Assembly (NCBI GenBank): GCA_018266875.1 | Contig: JAFDZR010000011.1 | Coordinates: 28,379-68,686 of the forward strand | From: Bacteroidota bacterium | GTDB taxonomy: Bacteria > Bacteroidota > Ignavibacteria > Tepidaquicellales > Tepidaquicellaceae | Length of the DNA stretch: 40,308 nt | Reading direction: 5' to 3' | Part shown: positions 1 to 7,487 of the stretch, in pieces | How positions within the stretch are numbered: the first letter of the stretch is position 1 | Layout: every line of letters starts with the position of its first letter | Notes under the pieces: generated by a model | The model's input: only the letters and a program-made list of their open reading frames with translations | Told to the model about the DNA's origin: nothing | The model's database searches: none | Translations under genes and position numbers: made by a program

Positions 1-168
1 AAAAAATATATTAATAAGTTTAAAAGATTTTAAGTATTAAAGTATTTCTTATGATTAAAAATTAATTTGGACACAATTGTGAATTCTCTGACAAATTCCG
101 AATATTTTCATCAAATTTAAAATATCAAATAAGTATATTTGTATAATTCCTAAAATTAATTTGAAATC
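1..168. other. Intergenic region and leader with repeat copy
   Basis: No gene is visible. Bases 1-73 form one arm of a near-identical inverted repeat whose partner lies at 40162-40241. The rest is AT-rich leader for the aminotransferase gene. The only promoter-like element seen is the TATATTTG at 134-141. Confidence 0.6.
134..141 (+). promoter_or_regulatory. Possible Bacteroidota -7 element upstream of aminotransferase gene
   Basis: TATATTTG matches the Bacteroidota -7 consensus TAnnTTTG and lies 28 bases before the ATG at 169. No TTG/TTTG stands at the expected 17-23 base spacing upstream (only TTTTC at 105-109), so the promoter is incomplete and the call weak. Confidence 0.3.
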
Positions 169-1461
169 ATGGCTAACGATATAATGGAAGCAAAGTCAAA
201 GGAACTGATTGTTTCAAAAATGGCTGAAACTCTCATCGGTTCTGAAATTATCAAACTTGCATGGCAGATCAATGATAAAATCGCAGAAGGTCAGGAAATT
301 TTCAATCTGACAATCGGAGATTTCGATCCTGAAATTTTTCCAATACCTGCAGCACTGAAGGAAGGAATAAAACTTGCCTATGATAATAATGAAACGAATT
401 ATCCTCCCGGGGACGGAGTCACTGAATTAAGAAAAGTTGTTTCAAAATATCTTTTCGACAAAGGCGGACTTGAATACAGTAAGGATGAGATCCTCATTAC
501 TAGCGGCGCAAGACCGGTCATCTTTTCCGCTTATAATACTTTAGTTGATGTGAATGAGACAGTTATATTTCCCGTTCCGTCATGGAATAATAATCACTAC
601 ACTCATCTAACAAGGTCCAATGCAATAACAGTCGAAACAAAACCGGAAAATAATTTTATGCCGACTGCAGAAGAGATAGAGCCGTATGTAAAGAAGGCGA
701 CTATGCTTTCCCTTTGCTCTCCTCTCAATCCGACAGGGACAGTATTCACAGAAAATGAGCTTTCAAAGATATGCGATCTTATAGTATCTGAAAATAACAG
801 ACGCGGAGAAAATGAAAAACCGCTTTATCTTCTTTTCGATCAGATATACTGGCAGCTGACATTAGGCGATACAAAGCATTATAATCCGGTTCTCATTAAT
901 CCTGCAATGAGAGATTATACTGTATTCATTGACGGAATAAGCAAAGTTTTCTGCGCAACGGGAGTTAGAGTCGGCTGGGGTTTCGGTCCAAAAAAAGTTA
1001 TCAATAAAATGAAGTCCATAATCTCGCATATGGGCGCATGGGCTCCAAAAGCCGAACAGGTTGCTTTATCAAAATTCTACTGCAACTATGATCTTGTAGA
1101 TACATTCCTTGACGGAATGAAAAAAGGAATTTACGAAAGACTGAAAGCATTCTACGACGGATTCAAAAGTCTTAAAGATGAAGGGTTCAATGTAGACGCT
1201 ATTATTCCGCAGGCTTCAATCTTCATGACTGTTAAGATCGATCTAAAAGGCAAGAAAATGAAGAACGGAAAGATTCTTGAAAACACCGCTCAGGTAACTG
1301 ATTTTCTGATAGAAGAAGCGAAAATTGCTCTTGTGCCGTTTTCTTCATTCGGCGCATCGCCTGACTCCGTCTGGTACAGGGTTGCCGTAGGAACTTGCAC
1401 AACTGACCAGATCACTGAAATAATGAATAATTTCAGATCAGCTTTACAAGGACTGGAATAA
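169..1461 (+). CDS. PLP-dependent aminotransferase, class I/II
   Basis: A 430-residue fold-type I aminotransferase of the aspartate aminotransferase superfamily, cytoplasmic, transferring amino groups between an amino acid and a 2-oxo acid. Visible hallmarks are TSGARPVIF near residue 111, the SPLNPTG loop (NPTG 187-190), FDQIYW with Asp224 to contact the PLP ring nitrogen, and GISKVFCATGVRVGW with Lys259 as the expected Schiff-base lysine. A C-terminal WYRVAVGT supplies the likely carboxylate-binding Arg. Length is normal for the family. The ATG start is preceded by an AT-rich leader without a Shine-Dalgarno sequence. The true substrate (aspartate, aromatic or other) cannot be read from the sequence. 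It is the first gene of a plus-strand series. It is not a DegT/ArnB-type sugar aminotransferase, so it should not be counted as part of the sugar cluster at 5848-11128. Confidence 0.88.
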   Translation: MANDIMEAKSKELIVSKMAETLIGSEIIKLAWQINDKIAEGQEIFNLTIGDFDPEIFPIPAALKEGIKLAYDNNETNYPPGDGVTELRKVVSKYLFDKGGLEYSKDEILITSGARPVIFSAYNTLVDVNETVIFPVPSWNNNHYTHLTRSNAITVETKPENNFMPTAEEIEPYVKKATMLSLCSPLNPTGTVFTENELSKICDLIVSENNRRGENEKPLYLLFDQIYWQLTLGDTKHYNPVLINPAMRDYTVFIDGISKVFCATGVRVGWGFGPKKVINKMKSIISHMGAWAPKAEQVALSKFYCNYDLVDTFLDGMKKGIYERLKAFYDGFKSLKDEGFNVDAIIPQASIFMTVKIDLKGKKMKNGKILENTAQVTDFLIEEAKIALVPFSSFGASPDSVWYRVAVGTCTTDQITEIMNNFRSALQGLE

Positions 1462-1495
1462 TTTTTATTATTAAATAAATTTTTAAACATTTATT

Positions 1496-1999
1496 ATGAA
1501 TGATAATATTCAGCTGCTGAAGTATATGCTTGAGGATGTAAGGGAAGTAACAATGAAAGGCGTCAGTCATTTGAGTAAGGAACAGTTGTTTGCCGAACCG
1601 GTAAAAGGCGAATATCCTATCGGCGCTTATTTAATGCACCTTGCAGAATGCGAGATTTACTGGCTTGAAGTTATTTCCGGGAATGCTCAGCCGGAAGAAC
1701 TTAAAAAAAGAGCTTATGCAAATGTCTGGTATGATCCCTACGAAACCTCTGTTCCTCCGGAAACCGCTCCTGAAATTACTGAATATAAAGAAGTGCTTGA
1801 CTTGGCAAGAAAAAATTTTCTTGATTATGTTTTAACGCTTAAGGATTCTGAGCTTGCTGAAAATGTAACCGTAAAAAGGGAAAGAGGAGACATTCAATTT
1901 TCAAAAAAATGGATCATTTACCATATCATAGAGCATGAAGCTCATCACCGCGGGCAGATGTTCATGCTAATGCGCATGGCGGGAATGAACAAAAAGTAA
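1496..1999 (+). CDS. DinB family putative metalloenzyme
   Basis: A 167-residue DinB/YfiT-type four-helix-bundle protein. The three expected metal-ligand histidines are present: His48 in YLMHLAE and the C-terminal HxxxH pair His147/His151 in IEHEAHHRGQ. Family members act as thiol-dependent transferases or have unknown function; the name comes from DNA-damage-inducible dinB of Bacillus. Here the gene follows the aminotransferase by 34 bases and is followed after 12 bases by a DNA glycosylase gene, so a link to alkylation or stress is possible but only inferred from position. No signal peptide; cytoplasmic. Confidence 0.85.
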   Translation: MNDNIQLLKYMLEDVREVTMKGVSHLSKEQLFAEPVKGEYPIGAYLMHLAECEIYWLEVISGNAQPEELKKRAYANVWYDPYETSVPPETAPEITEYKEVLDLARKNFLDYVLTLKDSELAENVTVKRERGDIQFSKKWIIYHIIEHEAHHRGQMFMLMRMAGMNKK

Positions 2000-2011
2000 T
2001 TCATCAACCGA

Positions 2012-2611
2012 ATGAAATCTGAATTCAAGATAAAAGATAAAAAAATCCGCTGCGGGTGGTGCCTCTCTTCAGATCTTATGGTAAAGTATCACGACGAGGA
2101 ATGGGGAAATCCCGTTCACAGCGACCGAAAGCATTTCGAATTTCTTCTGCTCGATGCCTTTCAGGCGGGTTTAAGCTGGTCAACAATTATCAACAAAAGA
2201 AAAAATTTCAAAAAGGCTTTTGATAATTTTAATTATAAAAAGATTGCTGATTACGGAAGTAAAAAAATAAACGAACTTCTAAATGATGAAGGAATAATCA
2301 GAAACAAACTTAAAATATATTCAACTGTTGAAAATGCAAAAGCTTTTATGAGGATACAGAAGGAGTTCGGCAGTTTTGACAAATACATTTGGCAGTTCAC
2401 AGGCGGCAGAACAATTCATAACAAATGGGAAACGATGAGGCATGTTCCTCCGACCACCGGTGAATCCGATGCAATGAGCAAAGACCTGAAAAAAAGAGGA
2501 TTCAATTTTGTAGGTTCAACGATTTGTTATGCATACATGCAGGCAGCGGGAATGGTGAATGATCATCTTGAAAGCTGTTACAGATACAGAGAAGTTAAAA
2601 AATTTAAATAG
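2012..2611 (+). CDS. tag: DNA-3-methyladenine glycosylase I
   Basis: A 199-residue Tag-family base-excision enzyme that removes 3-methyladenine from alkylated DNA. Zinc ligands equivalent to E. coli Cys4, His17, His175 and Cys179 are visible as RCGW (Cys14), YHDEEWG (His27) and the C-terminal NDHLESC. The helix containing FQAGLSW (Trp56, equal to Trp46) is intact, as is KKRGFNFVGSTICYAYMQA near the C-terminus. One oddity: the position matching the base-binding Glu38 of E. coli is Asp48 (LLLDAFQAGLSW), a conservative change. The stop is TAG at 2609-2611, and the next gene lies in the same reading frame immediately after it. Confidence 0.93.
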   Translation: MKSEFKIKDKKIRCGWCLSSDLMVKYHDEEWGNPVHSDRKHFEFLLLDAFQAGLSWSTIINKRKNFKKAFDNFNYKKIADYGSKKINELLNDEGIIRNKLKIYSTVENAKAFMRIQKEFGSFDKYIWQFTGGRTIHNKWETMRHVPPTTGESDAMSKDLKKRGFNFVGSTICYAYMQAAGMVNDHLESCYRYREVKKFK

Positions 2612-2617
2612 AATTTT

Positions 2618-3235
2618 ATTCCTGATAGCAGTAAAACAATCCTAAGCAAATATCTTCCCGTAGGATCGGTGGATCTGATCTTACAATGGATGGAAGATTA
2701 CAGGTTCCAGCTGAAAATTACCAGAGCCCGCAGCTCTAAACTAGGCGACTATACTCATCCTTTCAAAGGCAAGCCGCACAGGATCTCAGTAAACCACGAT
2801 CTGAACAAATATTTTTTTCTTATCATACTGGTCCACGAAATTGCGCATCTGACATGTTACCTAAAGTATCCGAAAAACATTTCGCCTCACGGCAGGGAAT
2901 GGAAATCCGAATTCAGAACCCATCTGCGTTATTTCACTGAGATGAATATATTTCCTGAAGAGCTGAATAATTATCTTAAAGTTTATTCGGCAAATCCGGC
3001 GGCAGCAGGGTGTACCGATGATAAACTTGTCAAGCATCTAAGAAAATATGATGAGGCTTCTGACTTTGTTCACCTTGAAGAGCTGAATGAAAATCAGATC
3101 TTCAAAATGAAAAATTCGCAGAGATTCATCAAAGGTAAAAAACTCAGAAAGAGATTTCTCTGCACTGAGATAGGCACGGGCAGAAGGTATCTTATCAGTC
3201 CTGTTGCCGAGGTAATTTCAGAAACTCTTTTTTAA
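2618..3235 (+). CDS. SprT-like zinc metalloprotease domain protein
   Basis: A SprT-like protein, a family related to the eukaryotic DNA-protein crosslink protease SPRTN; bacterial function is poorly known. The zincin motif HEIAH is followed by a third histidine in SPHGREW. The C-terminal segment around RFLCTEIGTGRRYLIS resembles the degenerate zinc-ribbon tail of Bacteroidota homologues. The only standard start is GTG at 2669, giving 188 residues, but the frame is open upstream and encodes TILSKYLPVGSVDLIL, which resembles the usual N-terminus of Bacteroidota SprT proteins. No ATG, GTG or TTG lies between the preceding TAG (2609) and that segment; candidates are ATT at 2618 (used here, 205 residues) or ATC at 2639. 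Coupling to the upstream tag gene suggests a DNA-repair link (inference). Confidence 0.8.
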   Translation: MPDSSKTILSKYLPVGSVDLILQWMEDYRFQLKITRARSSKLGDYTHPFKGKPHRISVNHDLNKYFFLIILVHEIAHLTCYLKYPKNISPHGREWKSEFRTHLRYFTEMNIFPEELNNYLKVYSANPAAAGCTDDKLVKHLRKYDEASDFVHLEELNENQIFKMKNSQRFIKGKKLRKRFLCTEIGTGRRYLISPVAEVISETLF

Positions 3236-3268
3236 CGCCGGCAATTTAATGTAACGGGAACAGTCATT

Positions 3269-4048
3269 ATGAATTACATCAAAGATCTTTACAGAAGGCA
3301 CAGGTTTTTTTTCAATTCAGTATTGCTTATATATTCACTTCTTCTGATTATCCTGAATGTTTTTGATCTCGGATTCAGCAGCAGTAAAATTACGGATATT
3401 TCAGCTCCATTCTGGTATTTTATTACAGGAGGAGGAGGTGTTTACGGGATTGCCGTATCCTACCTGATATTTTCATTTTATGTTCTGAAAAAAATGAAAC
3501 GCAGCGATACGGATAAAAAAATGGTAACCGTCTTTATGTTGACCGTCCTTTTAATTCAGCTTATTAATGCAGGATCCACATATTTTATCTTCAAGGATAC
3601 ATTTAAAAAAATGAGACCTTCGCAGCATTACATAACCGGGACAGGCAGTATAAACATGAACGATATTTTATTCCTTGATATGCCGTCTGCCGAGAAAAAA
3701 AATTTCATGAATAAAGAGATTCAGTCAGATCCAGGCAGGTTCAGCAATATTTATCCTCCAATACTTTCCGACTGGATAAATGAGACCGAAAATTCATTTC
3801 CTTCCGGACATTCGCAGTCTTCTTTTTTTATTGCGGTTATTTTCGCTTTTGTTATTTCCTGCACAGTTGAAAAAAACAAAATATATTTATCCTTAATACC
3901 ATTACTGTGGGCATTGCTTGTTTCAGTTTCCAGAGTTGTTATCGGCGTTCATTATAATATCGATGTAACTGCCGGCGCGGCGCTGGGAGCAATAACAGGT
4001 CTGTTGACAGTTTCAATTAAAAAATTCAGTGTTTTATTTAAGCGATAA
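3269..4048 (+). CDS. PAP2 superfamily membrane phosphatase
   Basis: A 259-residue integral membrane phosphatidic acid phosphatase type 2 protein. All three signature motifs are visible: KX6RP (Lys109 to Arg116-Pro117, KDTFKKMRP), PSGH (178-181, FPSGHSQS) and SRX5HX3D (Ser221, Arg222, His228, Asp232). About six hydrophobic segments flank them. Likely substrates are lipid phosphates such as phosphatidate, phosphatidylglycerophosphate or undecaprenyl pyrophosphate; sequence alone does not separate these. The loop between the first two motifs is somewhat long (about 60 residues). The gene is a member of the plus-strand series, 33 bases after the SprT-like gene. Confidence 0.9.
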   Translation: MNYIKDLYRRHRFFFNSVLLIYSLLLIILNVFDLGFSSSKITDISAPFWYFITGGGGVYGIAVSYLIFSFYVLKKMKRSDTDKKMVTVFMLTVLLIQLINAGSTYFIFKDTFKKMRPSQHYITGTGSINMNDILFLDMPSAEKKNFMNKEIQSDPGRFSNIYPPILSDWINETENSFPSGHSQSSFFIAVIFAFVISCTVEKNKIYLSLIPLLWALLVSVSRVVIGVHYNIDVTAGAALGAITGLLTVSIKKFSVLFKR

Positions 4049-4074
4049 TGATTATTTTTTTTAAATAAATTCAT

Positions 4075-4896
4075 ATGACTGATAATTCAGAAATTAAGGA
4101 GTACATTCTCGGAGTAAACAGCACAGAATTAAGAAGACTTGAATTTCAGCATGATGTCTGGAAAGAGGTCACTGACAGTTTTCTAAATAAGATTAATATC
4201 CAGAAAGGATGGAAATGTCTTGATGTCGGCGCCGGACCCGGATTTGTTTCCATGCAGTTTCTGGATCTGACTGGAGAGACAGGAGAAGTAACGGCTCTTG
4301 AACCCGGTAAGATCTATCTTGATAATTTCAGAGAATACTGCAGGACGAAAAAGATTGAAAATGCAAAATTCATAAACAGCAGTCTGGAAAATGCTGAGCT
4401 TGAGGAAAATCATTATGATCTGATTTTTCTAAGATGGGTTATTGATTTTGTAAGCGATCCGGGAAATTTTCTTCTTAAACTATTGCGGTCGCTTAAAAAA
4501 GGCGGAGTGATTGCTCTTCAGGATTACGCCTATGAAGGCATTGCTCTTTTTCCAAAGGGCGGACCATTTGACAACATTGCGGATTATGTCAGGAAATACT
4601 GGATAGCTGGAGGAGGAGACCCTTATTTTACGACCAATATACCTGCGGTATTCAGAAAGGAAAACATTGAACTTATGGAATTTTCTCCTGTAAGTCTTGC
4701 AGGAGATAACAGAAGCAATATATTCAGATGGGCTTATTTATTTTTTAAAGGTCATCTTCATTCAATGACGGAACTTAACATCATTTCAAAAGAGCTGGAA
4801 GCTGCGCTTGATCAGGACCTTGAATCTCATTATGAAAATCCTGACACTGTTTTTTTTTCACCTGTGATTGTTAACATAATCGGAAAGAAAAAATAA
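4075..4896 (+). CDS. Class I SAM-dependent methyltransferase
   Basis: A 273-residue soluble Rossmann-fold methyltransferase. Motif I (CLDVGAGPGFVSMQF, about residues 47-61) binds S-adenosylmethionine. It is followed by an acidic residue after strand 2 (ALEPG) and the motif IV-like strand YDLIFLRWVIDFVSDP. The C-terminal half (IALQDYAYEG onward) is typical of small-molecule methyltransferases of the Methyltransf_11/25 type. The substrate is unknown. It lies 26 bases after the PAP2 gene and 20 bases before a second methyltransferase gene of different sequence. Confidence 0.85.
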   Translation: MTDNSEIKEYILGVNSTELRRLEFQHDVWKEVTDSFLNKINIQKGWKCLDVGAGPGFVSMQFLDLTGETGEVTALEPGKIYLDNFREYCRTKKIENAKFINSSLENAELEENHYDLIFLRWVIDFVSDPGNFLLKLLRSLKKGGVIALQDYAYEGIALFPKGGPFDNIADYVRKYWIAGGGDPYFTTNIPAVFRKENIELMEFSPVSLAGDNRSNIFRWAYLFFKGHLHSMTELNIISKELEAALDQDLESHYENPDTVFFSPVIVNIIGKKK

Positions 4897-4916
4897 AAAC
4901 TACAAAATCAAATACT

Positions 4917-5504
4917 TTGGGAAAAACAACAGACTGGGAGAATTATTATAAAGTACATAAAGATAGACCGGCGAGAGAAATACTTGTAAAAGCGCTTGAT
5001 ATGGTGAAGACAGCGAGCAATTCTGATATCAGGGCATTTGACCTCGGCTGCGGGAACGGTCACGAAACTCATGAAATGCTTAAAAGAGGCTGGCATGTAA
5101 CGGCAACTGACATTAATGAAAACATTACTGAACTGCTTTCGGATCTAAAGAATAAATTCGGGGATAAACTTGATATACAGATAGTTTCCTTTGAAAATAT
5201 AAAATGGCATAAAGCCGATCTTATAAATGCTCATTATTCACTTCCGTTTTGTCCTAAAGAACATTTCGATAACGTATGGCATAATATAAGAAATTCACTT
5301 AAAGTAAACGGAATATTCACAGGGCAGTTCTTCGGAGACAGGGATGAATGGGATCTGGTAAAATTATCAAGGGAAGAAGCTCTGGAAAAACTTGACGGAA
5401 TGAAAAAAGAATTATTCACAGAAACGGAAAAAGACGGCGCTACAGCAACAGGTGAAATGAAACACTGGCATTTGTTTGACATAATTGCAAGAAAAATCAG
5501 TTAA
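4917..5504 (+). CDS. Class I SAM-dependent methyltransferase, small
   Basis: A 195-residue methyltransferase with motif I FDLGCGNGHETHEML, then VTATDINENI (acidic ribose ligand) and the later NGIFTGQFFGDRDEW strand. It resembles TehB/thiopurine-type methyltransferases by size and by the GxWHVTATD pattern, but the substrate cannot be assigned. Translation starts at TTG (4917): the encoded GKTTDWENYYKVHKDRP is a typical N-terminus for this group (DWExYY...P) and no ATG is available upstream in frame. The gene ends 5 bases before the DUF952 gene. Confidence 0.82.
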   Translation: MGKTTDWENYYKVHKDRPAREILVKALDMVKTASNSDIRAFDLGCGNGHETHEMLKRGWHVTATDINENITELLSDLKNKFGDKLDIQIVSFENIKWHKADLINAHYSLPFCPKEHFDNVWHNIRNSLKVNGIFTGQFFGDRDEWDLVKLSREEALEKLDGMKKELFTETEKDGATATGEMKHWHLFDIIARKIS

Positions 5505-5509
5505 AAACT

Positions 5510-5851
5510 ATGGAGATAATTTATCATATTACTACAAGAAAAGTCTGGGATAAGTACAGTAAAAAAAGATCCTACAGGGCGGATTCTCTTGACTCGGAAG
5601 GATTCATTCACTGTTCACCAAAAGACAGGGTAAGATCATCGGCCATAAAATTTTTTCGCGGAGAGAAGAAAATACTGGTCCTTTTCATTGATTCCAAAAA
5701 AGTAAAGAGTGAAATTATCTGGGAAGATTCTGCGGGAGATAACTTTCTTTTTCCGCATATTTACGGTGAACTGAATATTGACGCCGTTGTAGAAATGTTT
5801 GAGATCATCTGCAATGAAGACGGTCTTTTTATTTTTCCCGAAGGTTTTTAA
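5510..5851 (+). CDS. DUF952 family protein
   Basis: A 113-residue protein matching the DUF952 pattern: an N-terminal IYHITTRKVW, then DSEGFIHCSPKDRV, and a C-terminal FPHIYGELNIDAVV. The fold is related to ADP-ribosyltransferase-like/glutathione-S-transferase-associated domains, but biochemical function is not established. It is the last gene of the plus-strand series; its stop overlaps the 3' end of the convergent amidohydrolase gene by 4 bases, leaving no room for a dedicated terminator between them. Confidence 0.85.
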   Translation: MEIIYHITTRKVWDKYSKKRSYRADSLDSEGFIHCSPKDRVRSSAIKFFRGEKKILVLFIDSKKVKSEIIWEDSAGDNFLFPHIYGELNIDAVVEMFEIICNEDGLFIFPEGF

Positions 5852-6582
5852 GCTGAGATCAATTTTAAGATATTCCCGGAGAATATCATCTCTTTTTCTT
5901 CATTTGATATATTCAGACTATCGACGATTGGAATATAAGTAAGCGGTAATCCGAGATTATAATCGCTTCCGAATATTACTTTTTCTGCGCCGGCTTTTTT
6001 TACAGCAAGATCCATAAAGTAAAACTCTCTTACTGATTCTGTCCCGAGATAAACATTTTTGTATCTGCTCTCTCTGATGATCTCTGCGCATTCAAGATAT
6101 AGCGAAGGCTGATCACCTCCCATATGCGCAAGAATGAGTTTCAGTTCGGGATGAGCTGCGGCAGCTTCAAGTGCAATCCTGAATCCCGCCATTTCCTGCC
6201 ATCTTCCGCAATGGACCACAACAGGTTTACCGGTTTCAGCCGCAAGGCGCAGATATTTTTCATATGACGGATCAGTGATTTTCAGTCTTTGGATTGACGG
6301 ATGGATTTTGAATGCAGAGATCTCTTTGATATTAATTTCGAGGAAACTGTCAAGATCCTTATCTGATGGGTCAATCCAGGCATTATAATAAAAATTAAAA
6401 TCAGCTTTGCTTTTAGTCAGTCGGAACATTTCCTCATTGGGAGTTTTATCAGCAGGCATGCACAGCGCAGCATCCACTCCGGAATTTTTCATTACTCTCA
6501 CCGCCTCTTCGACTGTCGATTCGTATCCGAAAAATATATCACTCCATTTTCCGATATGAATGTGCGCGTCTATAATTTTCAT
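5848..6582 (-). CDS. Amidohydrolase 2 family metal-dependent hydrolase
   Basis: A 244-residue TIM-barrel hydrolase of the amidohydrolase-related (PF04909) type. Metal-binding landmarks are all visible: IIDAHIHIG (HxH at residues 7 and 9), VVVHCGRW, LILAHMGGD and VIFGSDYNLG with the final catalytic Asp. It has no signal peptide. The substrate is unknown; relatives include decarboxylases and lactonases. The start ATG overlaps the stop of the formyltransferase gene (ATGA, 4 bases), so it is translationally coupled as the last gene of the sugar-modification run. A role in hydrolysing a cyclic or formylated sugar-derived compound is possible but only positional. Confidence 0.85.
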   Translation of the reverse strand: MKIIDAHIHIGKWSDIFFGYESTVEEAVRVMKNSGVDAALCMPADKTPNEEMFRLTKSKADFNFYYNAWIDPSDKDLDSFLEINIKEISAFKIHPSIQRLKITDPSYEKYLRLAAETGKPVVVHCGRWQEMAGFRIALEAAAAHPELKLILAHMGGDQPSLYLECAEIIRESRYKNVYLGTESVREFYFMDLAVKKAGAEKVIFGSDYNLGLPLTYIPIVDSLNISNEEKEMIFSGNILKLISA

Positions 6583-7487
6583 TCGAATTTCTCTCCTGTT
6601 TTGATTTTTTCCGGAAAATTTATTTCATTTAATCCCTCATCCGCTGCTTTCAGGATCCTGACAGATCCTTTTCCGCAATATATTTCTACTGCTTCCGGAC
6701 TGATGTCCTTTATGACGCCAGCCGGATATTCATGACCATCCTGCATAACCGGATATTCTGAACCAAGAAATAATATTTTATTTCCTTTATAAAATGAATA
6801 TGCGCAGGGATAAGGAAATGTAACAGCTCTTATTAGATTAAATACAGACAGACTGCTGTCATTCCAGTTAATTCTTCTTTCATTCTCCCCGACTTTTCTG
6901 TTCGGCGGACCTGCAATAATCTGTTTGCGGAATTTCAATCCGTGGTTTTCCAGCTGATACAGAAGATCAGTTATTAATTCAGAACTCAAGTCAGAACATT
7001 TTTTGTAAAGTGAATTAACGTCATCTGTGTTTTCAATTTTTATTTCACGTTCGATGCAGACATCTCCGGAATCGACTCCTTCATCAATTTTATGCATACT
7101 AATTGTCAGGAATTGTTCTCCGTTCATAATACTTCTGCTGATCGGAGCCCTGCCCCGGTATTCAGGAAGCCTGCCGCAATGCAAGTTATAAATACCGTTT
7201 ACAGGTACTGAGAATATTTCTTTATTCAGAATGTTCATAAATCCGACACAGATCCCTGTATCAAATTTTTCAATGCCGGAACTGATTTCATTTACATTGT
7301 CAGTTTCCGTAAGCTTAATATTTTTATCTCTGCAGAAACGTGTAATCGGTTCATAAAATTCTGATCTCAGTTTTTCTCTTTCAAGATCCTTATGAATGAC
7401 AACGAGTTCAGGAATCATGCCGTTTGAAACCATTCCTTTCAGACATTCAAAGCTCATCACGGAATGCGCCAGATAAAAGAAATTCAT
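6579..7487 (-). CDS. ArnA-N/Fmt-type sugar N-formyltransferase
   Basis: A 302-residue N10-formyltetrahydrofolate-dependent formyltransferase. The catalytic triad of this fold is visible as Asn101, His103 (NLHCGRLPEYRGRAP) and Asp139 (KIDEGVDSGD), almost the same numbering as Asn102/His104/Asp140 of the E. coli ArnA formyltransferase domain. The C-terminal domain (AGPPNRKVGENERRINW, then IRAVTFPYPCAYSF) matches the ArnA/sugar-formyltransferase OB-fold rather than a dedicated Met-tRNA formyltransferase. Likely reaction: N-formylation of a nucleotide-linked amino sugar in the cytoplasm. The gene overlaps by 4 bases (ATGA) both the upstream SDR gene and the downstream amidohydrolase gene. Met-tRNA formyltransferase is the alternative, less likely from context. 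Confidence 0.82.
   Translation of the reverse strand: MNFFYLAHSVMSFECLKGMVSNGMIPELVVIHKDLEREKLRSEFYEPITRFCRDKNIKLTETDNVNEISSGIEKFDTGICVGFMNILNKEIFSVPVNGIYNLHCGRLPEYRGRAPISRSIMNGEQFLTISMHKIDEGVDSGDVCIEREIKIENTDDVNSLYKKCSDLSSELITDLLYQLENHGLKFRKQIIAGPPNRKVGENERRINWNDSSLSVFNLIRAVTFPYPCAYSFYKGNKILFLGSEYPVMQDGHEYPAGVIKDISPEAVEIYCGKGSVRILKAADEGLNEINFPEKIKTGEKFE

Noticed and set aside
169-1461. Aminotransferase as the missing ArnB-like enzyme of the sugar cluster
   Set aside because: Its motifs are those of class I/II amino acid aminotransferases, not the DegT/DnrJ/EryC1 sugar type, and it lies outside the cluster on the other strand.
2609-2620. Tag-SprT fusion through amber readthrough or reassigned TAG
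   Set aside because: TAG ends at least one other gene here normally (33608-33610) and Tag already has a full-length C-terminus; non-canonical initiation is simpler, though not proven.
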